From the NCBI GenBank assembly GCA_963971575.1, contig OZ020616.1:1074924-1138923 (forward strand): a stretch of 64,000 bases of DNA, written 5' to 3'. The DNA is from Liopterus haemorrhoidalis (Eukaryota > Arthropoda > Insecta > Coleoptera > Dytiscidae). The notes beneath the pieces were generated by a model that saw only the letters and a list, made by a program, of their open reading frames with translations, was not told the origin of the DNA and made no database searches. A program made the translations under genes and the position numbers. Positions 57,701 through 64,000 of this stretch are shown here, piece by piece. Numbering within the stretch: position 1 is the stretch's first letter; each line of letters opens with the position of its first letter.

Positions 57701-59511
57701 ACGTCTTAAGAGCTTTCTTTTGATACCACACAATATATATATATTTTTTTTATCAACGACAAAAAATCGACATTTTTCGAAAAACTTATCTGAACAAAAA
57801 TTCCTGTTGAACTATTTTGGTTCCCATCAATGTTCATTACGAAGATATTTTTTAGATTAAGGCGTGGGTCGCGGTACGCCGACGAAATCCGAGGCAACCG
57901 ACCAAAACCGAGACAAAAATTTTCGCGAAAAATCGACTAAAACAGAAACCGACGATAACCGAAGTCAACGAAAACCGAGGTACGACTGTATATTGTATAT
58001 GCGTGTCAAATTTCTACTTGTAGGTCAAGTCGTTTCTACCGTACAAAAACATAAGCGACGGTATTTTCTTAATTATACCGACGAAACCCTAAAAGTAATT
58101 TAAATTAACTAGTCACATCAAAAATTTTAAATTACCTTCTTCAAAATTCAATAATCTATCGAGATCTTGGACGAGATCCTCTCGTTTTGTTTCTGTTCTT
58201 TTTTGCAGTGTACATAAAATGCTGCTTCGTTTGAGTATTGCTTCTATCTTGTGGCTTTCTTCGTCCTTAGCACCGCTTGTTTCGACCAGACATTCTCTCG
58301 GCCCAATTTGAACGACCAGTGATTCAAGATTTGAGAAAAATTCATTATCACTGAACTCACAAATGGTAAAAAGGTGTTCATCTACGCTTACCGTGCAAAT
58401 TCCCACATTCTGAAATACATAAATTTTTCAAAAAAACACAGAAATCAAGTTTAATAGTTTCATCTGTATATAATAAATACTTGCAGAACTTAAATCATTT
58501 AATAGTATCATTAATAAATATTAAGAACACTAAAGGGCCCAAATGAGAGCCTTGAGGCACACCGAAAAATTAAAAAATGTGGATACTGTTACTATCCACA
58601 TTTTTAAAATTTTTAAGTGTTAACAATAAAATATCGTCACTTACTATATACCTACAAAACCCTGGAATATGTGAAAATAAACACATTAATTTTAAATCAA
58701 ATATTCATTATTAGAATATTGTCAAATAATTATTACAAATAATTAGAGAAAAAATGAAACTGTGGCGGGATAACGAATAATATAATTCTATTCTATAGTT
58801 GACAAAAAAATATTAGTTACTTGGCAACCGACAAGATAAGCACTTTATTGGCAATGATAGAATAGAATTCTTGATAGAATAGAATTCTATTCATCGTAAT
58901 CCCACTGATATTTTACTTACATTGTTTTTAACTTTCACAGCCATGACAGTACTGTTCATGATAGCATCGTTATTCTCGAATAGTACCTCTTCAAATTGAG
59001 ACAGGTTCCCTGGGGAACCCTTATACTCCAGAACCCAGTCATTGTTCCTGTTAGAACCCTGGTTAACATAGACTTCACAACGGTACTGACGAACCAGCAA
59101 AAGTTCACGAACCAATTTCTCAAAATTTGTCTAAAAATCATTAAAATTAACAACAAATTAATCAGAATGAATTATTAAGGCACGGAGAATTTATGCAAAA
59201 TCAACAAAATATAATTCTTATCATTATCTTTGTAAGCGGTTAGTATTATAGTCTATCAGGTTTACATAGACCGCTTACAAAGATAATGATATGATTTATA
59301 TTTTAATGATTTTGAAGTCCGCGCCTTAATTATTATTATTTGAATCCATTACCTTGCTTAAACAGAGGTAATTGAGTTTGGTGTTATCCACTCCCATCGT
59401 CTTGATGACACCGGCTCCTTTAAATATCTCATCAACTGCCAGTTTAGCATCTTCTTCATGGACTGTGAAGTATTCTCCACGATTAAAAAAACGAATTGTA
59501 GTTTTAGTTTT
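48435..59511 (-). CDS. MSH2: DNA mismatch repair protein MSH2 (nine exons, first exon not found)
   Basis: MutS homologue that pairs with MSH6 (or MSH3) to recognise mismatches and start repair in the nucleus. Exons: 59353-59511, 58921-59130, 58136-58409, 56447-56912, 55947-56158, 54564-54881, 51548-51830, 49907-50399, 48435-48704. All junction phases agree; 2,685 nt, 894 residues plus stop. Order: mismatch-binding domain ([22 protein letters not shown]), connector ([24 protein letters not shown]), lever ([16 protein letters not shown]), clamp, ATPase with Walker [11 protein letters not shown], Walker [20 protein letters not shown] and DQSFGIHVA, then the C-terminal helical tail. Human MSH2 is 934 residues. 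Only the start codon and about 25-35 N-terminal residues are absent. No candidate exon was found between 59512 and 64000. The body looks intact and functional. Confidence 0.94.
48915..49731 (-). mobile_element. Deleted mariner element, copy 1, in MSH2 intron
   Basis: Same internally deleted structure as 61383-62224. The right end TACAAATTTCATCCTTAACG ends at 49731 and is followed by TA. The left terminus has been lost. The minus strand encodes a C-terminal transposase part (48960-49322) with DNARPHTA and [14 protein letters not shown], the second and third acidic residues at DD34D spacing. Confidence 0.82.
49745..49893 (+). repeat. CAGA-tract repeat, family 2, fragment beside MSH2 exon
   Basis: Contains ATACCAAATTTCAATTTTG, TTCTACTGTACAGAGGCATG and CACCTATGAAACCTTAAAAA in family-2 order. 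It ends about 12 bases from the donor of the MSH2 ATPase exon. Confidence 0.6.
49907..50399 (-). CDS. MSH2: MSH2 ATPase exon (Walker B and signature)
   Basis: Encodes [17 protein letters not shown], then [18 protein letters not shown], Walker [11 protein letters not shown] near 50177-50209, ATHFHEV and [12 protein letters not shown]. All MutS ATPase signatures are present. Confidence 0.95.
50601..51053 (+). mobile_element. piggyBac-like MITE with TTAA flanks and transposase scrap
   Basis: TTAA at 50597-50600 and 51054-51057 bracket inverted ends ACCTTTACCGCAT and ATGCAGTAAAGGG. A plus-strand frame from about 50711 reads [12 protein letters not shown], a typical piggyBac transposase stretch. 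It continues after a frameshift as [10 protein letters not shown], containing an Asp of the family. 453 bp, broken. In an MSH2 intron. Confidence 0.82.
51168..51329. repeat. Partial copy of the CAGTAATATCATTAA MITE
   Basis: Inverted relative of 28796-29011, sharing TTCCTCGGGTGAGTTCGG, CAATCAGATTACTTCGTTG (as complement) and the terminus TCTCACTGTA. The left part is missing. Confidence 0.65.
51548..51830 (-). CDS. MSH2: MSH2 exon with Walker A
   Basis: Encodes [26 protein letters not shown], then [18 protein letters not shown]. The P-loop lies at the exon's 3' end, just before donor GTGAGT. Acceptor TTTTTCAG. Confidence 0.95.
51894..52823 (+). mobile_element. 930-bp element with [13 protein letters not shown] exon, copy 1
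   Basis: Ends TAGGGGATACGCAT and ATGCCTATCCCCTA are imperfect inverted repeats. ATG at 52212 opens [16 protein letters not shown], about 40 codons to EEIRGVK, then a donor-like GTAATT. I recall insect multi-copy proteins with SWIM zinc fingers starting this way, so it looks like the first exon of such a gene. The rest is absent. Confidence 0.7.
53235..54164 (+). mobile_element. 930-bp element with [13 protein letters not shown] exon, copy 2
   Basis: Closely similar to copy 1 with the same ends. ATG at 53536. The frame keeps [16 protein letters not shown] and EEIRGVK, lacks two residues (LM), then gives TYL before TAA, which overlaps a GTAAGT donor at 53660. Flanking sequence about 53236-53400 matches 51895-52060. 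Confidence 0.72.
54564..54881 (-). CDS. MSH2: MSH2 exon (lever/clamp)
   Basis: Encodes [39 protein letters not shown] and [14 protein letters not shown], the clamp region of MutS. Splice signals are TTTCAG and GTAAGC. Confidence 0.94.
55069..55830. repeat. 364-bp tandem duplication with purine-rich blocks in an MSH2 intron
   Basis: Two near-identical copies of a unit (offset 364 bases) contain TTTTTCCTCCTCCCCCATAA through ACGTGGCGTCCACCGCCCCT, at about 55184-55415 and 55548-55785. Long GA-rich tracts lie before, between and after (55069-55183, 55416-55547, 55780-55825), almost purely purine on the plus strand. No coding role. Frames here are low-complexity artefacts. Confidence 0.85.
55947..56158 (-). 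CDS. MSH2: MSH2 exon (lever)
   Basis: Encodes [15 protein letters not shown] through [21 protein letters not shown] and SSDLQ, matching the MutS lever helices. Donor GTAACT and T-rich acceptor. Confidence 0.93.
56224..56344. mobile_element. Short MITE, TAAGGGCCGGTTTCT ends
   Basis: 121 bases from TAAGGGCCGGTTTCTGA to CAGAAACCGGACCTTA with inverted ends and an inner AACCAAATGG pair. In an MSH2 intron. The terminus resembles, but is distinct from, the AGGCCCGGT family. Confidence 0.75.
56447..56912 (-). CDS. MSH2: MSH2 exon (core/lever start)
   Basis: Encodes [20 protein letters not shown], then [46 protein letters not shown] and LQDCYK. The CxTPQGxRLL motif of MutS is clear. Ends in phase 2 at GTACGT. 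Confidence 0.95.
57032..58098 (+). repeat. MSH2 intron repeats: 240-bp repeat and family-2 CAGA relative
   Basis: 57032-57262 pairs with 22012-22251. About 57500-58098 carries family-2 landmarks in order (TTTGATACCACACAATATAT, GCGTGTCAAATTTCTAC, TTATACCGACGAAACCCTAA) and ends about 36 bases from the donor of the next MSH2 exon. An inserted stretch at 57860-57990 is rich in CCGA-type words. No gene. Confidence 0.6.
58136..58409 (-). CDS. MSH2: MSH2 exon (connector domain)
   Basis: Encodes [19 protein letters not shown], then [16 protein letters not shown] and [16 protein letters not shown], the connector-domain signature. Splice signals TTTCAG and GTAATT. Confidence 0.94.
58921..59130 (-). 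CDS. MSH2: MSH2 exon (mismatch-binding to connector)
   Basis: Encodes [40 protein letters not shown] and VMAVKVKNN. Typical MSH2 region. Acceptor TTTTTAG, donor GTAAGT. Confidence 0.94.
59175..59329. mobile_element. TTAA-flanked hairpin MITE in MSH2 intron
   Basis: TTAA at 59175-59178 and 59326-59329 bracket GGCACGGA and TCCGCGCC. An inner inverted pair, TCATTATCTTTGTAAGCGG and CCGCTTACAAAGATAATGA, forms a long hairpin. The TTAA duplication fits piggyBac-type mobilisation. Confidence 0.8.
59353..59511 (-). CDS. MSH2: MSH2 second exon (mismatch-binding domain start)
   Basis: Encodes [20 protein letters not shown] through LNYLCLSK. The Phe pair and FNRGEYF match the MSH2 domain I. It starts at an acceptor in phase 0 with no in-frame ATG, so an upstream exon is required. 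The sequence just upstream is a dispersed-repeat copy (59545-59660). Confidence 0.92.
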
Positions 59512-59544
59512 CTAAAAAAAAAAATATTTATTATTATTTTTATT

Positions 59545-59660
59545 ATGCTTCGAGCTACAGATAGCTCAAGAGTAAGGATGTGAAAGTGTTTAAATTAAAA
59601 TGGAAGACATATTGAACACTTGTAAATAAAAATACTTTACTTTCAAGTCGTTATAGAGAA
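59545..59660 (-). repeat. Dispersed repeat, copy 3 of 3 (inverted)
   Basis: Inverted match to 8710-8830 and 11520-11640 (AGAGTAAGGATGTGAAAGTG). It abuts the first identified MSH2 exon and is followed by a fragment of the AAGCGGAACT MITE at 59769-59880. Confidence 0.6.
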
Positions 59661-60009
59661 AATAATATTTCGTAAACCGTAAGATACTTAAAAAATATGT
59701 AAGTAAAAGTAGTTTTTTTCTAAAACTGTATCCAAAAATATCTAAAACGACATATAGACTATTCCAAATGTTTAAGTGGAACTAGATTTTGAAATCTAGT
59801 AATTTTTATGTGCTAAGTCGGGCTTTTAGCCATTTTGTTTAGGCTTTGTAAATCATATTTGCATTCAAAATTCTAGGTTAACTTGACTGTCATTATTAAA
59901 TGTCATTTTCATTACATTTTGATTTTTGTGTCATTTTTAATATAAATTTCTCATTTTTTATTTTTTTTTGTCTTTAAAAATGTAAAAATGTATTATATAT
60001 TATTGGATA

Positions 60010-61210
60010 CAACAATGCCCGATGGCGGCGCTACGAGCGCTGTGAACAGCTGATTGAAACGAGTAATGTGAAAGTTGTCCATATTTGTTTACATGTTAAA
60101 TCATCGATTTGCAATGGATAATAAACAGCTATCCTTATTAAATTATTTAATTTTTTTAAGTGCAACACCTTCTTCTAGGTGTGTAGTTGAAGGAGAAGAG
60201 TTGTTAAACGCCGGAAATCTTATGTTGTGCGGAATTTTGGACAAAAATGATGAGCATGTCGACATATGTGGGTTATGTTTACAAACAAGCAGTTTGAGAA
60301 CACCACCTCACGAAGTCACTGGGAAATTAAAATTTAGTAATGATGTTGAAGTTTTAAATATGTCCTGCACATGTAAAGCAGGAACTACATGCAAACACAT
60401 TTCAGCTATCCTATTATTTTGTGCCAGGTGGTTAACAAACCAAAATGAAAGAAGCCAAGATCAGGGCATTGATTGATTGTGAAATATTTGATTTATCTTT
60501 TTTTTGTGTGGTTTCTGTTGGTTTTACTTTTTGTTCCAGAAACAATATATTGAGTATGGAAATATTAACCAGCACAGATTTAAAATGCCTGTGGTCTACT
60601 TTTAAGAAACCTGTCTTACAACAGTATGAACCGAAACCTCTGTTAGAAACTCCTTGCCTAAATAAATTGATTAAAAACAAAAGCAGGCACTGAAAGTTCA
60701 GTGAAAATGTATTAGAAAAGCTGCGTACAGAATTTGAGACCGCTTGCCCTAATTCTGCATTAAAATTACCCGGGTAGATATTTAATTATGTTCGAGAAGG
60801 ATTTTTATAATTTAGTGTTTGTTTTTTATTTAATTTGTTTAATAAATACTAGTTTGTTATTATCACTTCCACAGCACCAAATTTATTAACAGTTCACAAA
60901 TTGTTTCTCATTTGGAAAATAGTGGAAGTAAATATTTTTGTTACTTCCTTTTCTAGAGTGACAGCCAAACACACACCAATTTGTGTTATAATAACTCATT
61001 ATAACATAAAGTAATATAAAAAAGAATAATAATTGCTATCAAAAGTTAATATAACAAACAAACTGCAACACTAACTTTTAAAAGCAATACAAACTACACG
61101 AGAAAACACATGTAAACCAGATGTAAACAATAAACTATTACTCGTTTCGCTAAGTTCAGTTATAGTCCGCTTGGCGTCACTTCATAGCGCTGTTGAGCCC
61201 AATAGTTGTT
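60010..61210 (+). mobile_element. Element carrying a SWIM zinc-finger gene remnant
   Basis: GAAACGAGTAAT then TGTTTACATG at the left (60057-60096) and the inverted forms near 61105-61153 suggest decayed terminal inverted repeats. Outer limits are uncertain. Inside is the SWIM pseudogene at 60108-60780. Confidence 0.45.
60108..60780 (+). pseudogene. SWIM zinc-finger protein remnant
   Basis: An open frame (ATG 60075 or 60114) leads to CVVEGEELLNAGN, CGLCLQTSS and MSCTCKAGTTCKHISAILLF. C-x-C then C-x-H is the SWIM zinc-binding pattern. A likely 113-base intron (60428-60540, GTGGTT to TTCCAG) joins FCA to RNNILSMEILTSTDLKCLW, restoring family-like sequence. An in-frame TGA at 60691-60693 interrupts the continuation, which otherwise runs to 60778. 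SWIM domains bind DNA or proteins. The multi-copy insect family has no function that I know. Probably dead. Confidence 0.65.
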
Positions 61211-61382
61211 ATAATAAATGTCACTCGTTTTCATAGTTTTTCATAGTTTCACTGTTGGAATTGGAATATTTTGATACATCCTGTATATGTTTGATACCTA
61301 AATATTTTAAAATAATTGATGCAATAGAGGGTTTAAATGATTTTTAAGACACCCATTACGTATTTTTATTATTTGAAAACTA

Positions 61383-62224
61383 TCAGGTCGCCAAGGATGA
61401 AATTTGTAGTTAATAATATTGCCAACTTTAACAGCTTATTATTTGACATTGGCTTAATATTTTACCGTTCTGTTTTTTTCTTTTATTGGGAAGTTACACA
61501 TCTCGCTTGTTTAAAGAAATCATTGTATGCTCTAAAAAATATCAAAAACTTTTATATAAAAATAAATTTTTTTGAAAATAGATTCGAAATTCGCACTATT
61601 ATGAAGTATGAGTTCTTACGTGGAACTACCGCATCGCAGACCGCGCGAATCGTTAATAGTGTTTTTTTTAGTGTGTTACTACGCAGCACACAATATCAAA
61701 TTGGTTCGCTAAATTTCGTACAGGTAACTTAAAAACCAAACAAAAAAAAAAAAACTGGTTAATTGATCACAGCAAAAATATACTGCAACCAACTGGGCGA
61801 AATGATGCAAAAACTTAAAGAAAAACAGCCTAGATTGGTCAACAGATCGACTCCTATCTTATTGCATGATAACGCTAGACCACACACTGCAGAAATGACT
61901 GTGGCAAAACTACAGGAATTGGAGTTGGAACTTCTTCATTATCCTCCATACTCACCAGACCTAGCCCCCCCACTGACTACCACTTTTTCCGACAACTTTT
62001 TAATAGGGAAACAGTTTAATTCCGACAATGCTGTAAAACTGGTCTTCCAGGAATTCATTGACTCTCCTCCGCCAGGGTTTTATATCACCGGCCTGAACAA
62101 CCTGCCGCTTAAATGGCAAAAGTGTATAGACAATATGGTTGCATACTTTGATGAATAAAATAATTCCTTATATTTATAAGTTATCAACCAACTTTTCCTA
62201 CAAATTTCATACTTAACGACCTAA
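61383..62224 (+). mobile_element. Deleted mariner element, copy 2, with intact ends
   Basis: Ends TCAGGTCGCCAAGGATGAAA and TTTCATACTTAACGACCTAA are inverted, with TA at 61381-61382 and 62225-62226. It encodes an N-terminal part ([20 protein letters not shown]) and a C-terminal part (61763-62158, [17 protein letters not shown]) with the middle, including the first catalytic Asp, missing. A sister copy sits at 48915-49731. Confidence 0.88.
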
Positions 62225-62226
62225 TA

Positions 62227-62760
62227 TAATTTGAGTAAACATTGTCATATTAATTTGTTGTAAAAACAATTTATTTTGATGTTATATTTCTTGTAAATGT
62301 GATTGCGTATATTGTTATTATTATTATTATTGAGGGTCATAAGGTCGGGCTAAGTATGGAAATGTGTCTCAGATAAACATATGAATCGCAACTTTATCTC
62401 AAAACCGTTCCATATTCATAAGAAATTATAAGAAACATCTAGGTCATTATCACAAATTCAGACATTACAACATTGAAATACCGACTACTAAAAAAACATA
62501 TCTAATTCACGGTAATAGGATGTTGTTTTGTTGTTATAGATGACAAATGTTATTGTGAGGTAGCAAATCTTAGAACTTGACATTCTCTGCACATATGACA
62601 ATCTCTTCGCCCACATACTGCGTACTTCGTCCAGCGAAACAACCGTAACACGTCTGTACATTAGTAACGTGTAATGAACAGCCTAACATACTTTACAACC
62701 CAATTTAATTAGTTTAAATAAAATTCAAAGACGTTAAACGTACCCCCGGTCATCAACTAT
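62227..62760. other. No gene seen
   Basis: AT-rich sequence with an ATT microsatellite near 62310-62330. A search on the minus strand for the missing MSH2 first exon gave no convincing candidate. Confidence 0.4.
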
Positions 62761-62762
62761 TC

Positions 62763-63150
62763 AGTGGCGGCGCTAGCGGGGGGTCCGGCCCCCCCTAAAA
62801 GTTGCTTTGGCCCCCCTAGAATTGCTTGGAAAAAAATTATTTTTTAGACGTGAGGAGGTATTTTTTAGGCCATTACTTGTATTTTCATATGTAAACGATA
62901 AAAAAATATTACCTGCCCCCCCCAAATTGTACACGAAATTTTTTTGATACGTTTATATTAGTTATGTCACCTAACAAAACAAAAATCACATTATAATTAA
63001 TATTTCAGCGAATTTTTTTAATTAAAATATTATAAATTTGAAATAAAGCCGACCAAAGCGCGAAGGTTGCCGAGTAAATACGACTTAGTATGACGTCAGA
63101 CGCTACACGTCCCAGACTACCTACCCAAGCCTTTACGTGTGTATTAGAGA
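62763..63150. mobile_element. Transposon terminus plus truncated third copy of the 930-bp element
   Basis: CAGTGGCGGCGCTAGCGGGG and the C/G-rich words after it look like a DNA-transposon end. From about 62935 the sequence matches the 5' part of the 930-bp elements (ATGTCACCTAACAAAACAAA, GAAGGTTGCCGAGTAAA). It stops before the MADKDFV exon. Confidence 0.6.
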
Positions 63151-64000
63151 TGTCAACGATCAATCGAATATTGAAATAATCGATTATTTTGTTTCAATTA
63201 ATCGATTAATCATACAATATTTTAATAAATATTTCTTTACTTTTTAATAAATAAAGTTTCGATTAATTTATTATTAATCGATAATTTTATTTTATTTTCA
63301 AGAAATTAGTTGTATTGTTGAAACACTGGTCGGTAAGATTCCTTTGCTCTCTTCTTTCGTACATCTTAGTGCCTACTATTACGTGTAATGGTTGTTGTAA
63401 TGAATCAAAAATAGATTATTAAAATGTTAATACTATGATTTTTTTAGCGTATACTCTGACGATTAATTAATGGTCAAATGGATTAAATTTAAAACTAGCA
63501 AAAAAAAAGGTAACATATTAAAAACACAATTTGTGTTCCTTGAGAAACCCGACCTCTTGCAAAATGGTTTCCTGGTAAATATTGGAGACGATTTTCTGGA
63601 AAGAGTCCAGTCTGTCGGTTTAACCGAAGGACAAATTCCAATACTGGACTGAAATAAGTAAAATTAAACTCTGATTAATATTTAGTGGGGGTAAAAAATA
63701 AAAGACGCATCAAATAAAATGAAAAACACAAGATACAGATCGTTCCATCGTCAGTCCATACACTTCATTAGGTACGTCTGTTTGTTTTATTAATTGTGAA
63801 TATATTAAAAATAAGTGCGTTTTAATTTTATGTGTACAATTTATTTAAAATAAACCTTCACAACTGAATAATAATAAAACAATATATATATATATGAAGT
63901 GCATTTTTATACATTTCAGGGTTTCGTAAGTAAAAAAGACCAACAGAAGGTCAGAAAGCTGGATGTTAGGGAGTTTTTTTGGTGTAATCGCTTCAAATTC
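63151..64000. other. AT-rich end of window; one unidentified 60-codon frame
   Basis: 63180-63290 has repeated ATCGATTA words. A plus-strand frame at 63470-63652 (starting MVKWIKFKTSKK) is not recognised. It has no clear splice context and may be chance or transposon-derived. Confidence 0.35.

Noticed and set aside
63470..63652. 60-codon plus-strand frame as a host gene
   Set aside because: No recognised domain or splice signals; could be chance in AT-rich DNA, so not called as a CDS.

Overview
This is an AT-rich stretch of animal nuclear DNA, almost certainly from an insect. Spliced genes with GT-AG introns are separated and invaded by many DNA transposons (mariner/Tc1, pogo-like, hAT, piggyBac, Merlin and P superfamilies) and by foldback MITEs. 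The order of insect cannot be settled by eye. Nothing bacterial, viral or CRISPR-like was seen.

Layout. 1-9.2 kb is a transposon graveyard with no host gene. 9.24-10.71 kb (minus) holds two exons of a mitochondrial short-chain enoyl-CoA hydratase (ECHS1-like) with a Tc1 remnant in its intron. 11-16 kb is repeats. 16.22-20.37 kb (minus) is a complete four-exon Golgi UDP-sugar transporter of the SLC35A2/A3 (Drosophila Ugalt) type, 328 residues. 21-28 kb contains repeats and a 3.5 kb P-superfamily-like element packed with nested elements. 29.36-45.86 kb (minus) is a complete nine-exon REV3 gene, the catalytic subunit of DNA polymerase zeta. Its exons splice in frame into 3,513 residues, which I recall as longer than human (about 3,130) or Drosophila (about 2,130) REV3. 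46.75-46.94 kb (minus) encodes a lone THAP domain. 48.43-59.51 kb (minus) holds nine exons of MSH2, covering all but the first roughly 30 residues. 60-64 kb carries a decayed SWIM-zinc-finger gene, a deleted mariner and more repeats.

The biological core is a same-strand pair of DNA-maintenance genes: MSH2 (mismatch recognition) upstream of REV3 (error-prone translesion synthesis). REV3 has a conserved N-terminus, a REV7-binding motif, polymerase motifs and two C-terminal cysteine modules. Its long linker has expanded into low-complexity modules: an AT-hook-like motif, about 430 residues of 11-residue repeats, and an SQ-rich cluster with heptads. Introns of both genes are loaded with transposons. 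Several copies of one repeat family end within about 40 bases of splice donors in three different genes.

Exon borders were set by hand from splice consensus, reading frame and recalled family alignments. Reading-frame arithmetic closes exactly for REV3, SLC35A and the nine MSH2 exons. Family assignments rest on recognition of motifs, not on database searches.
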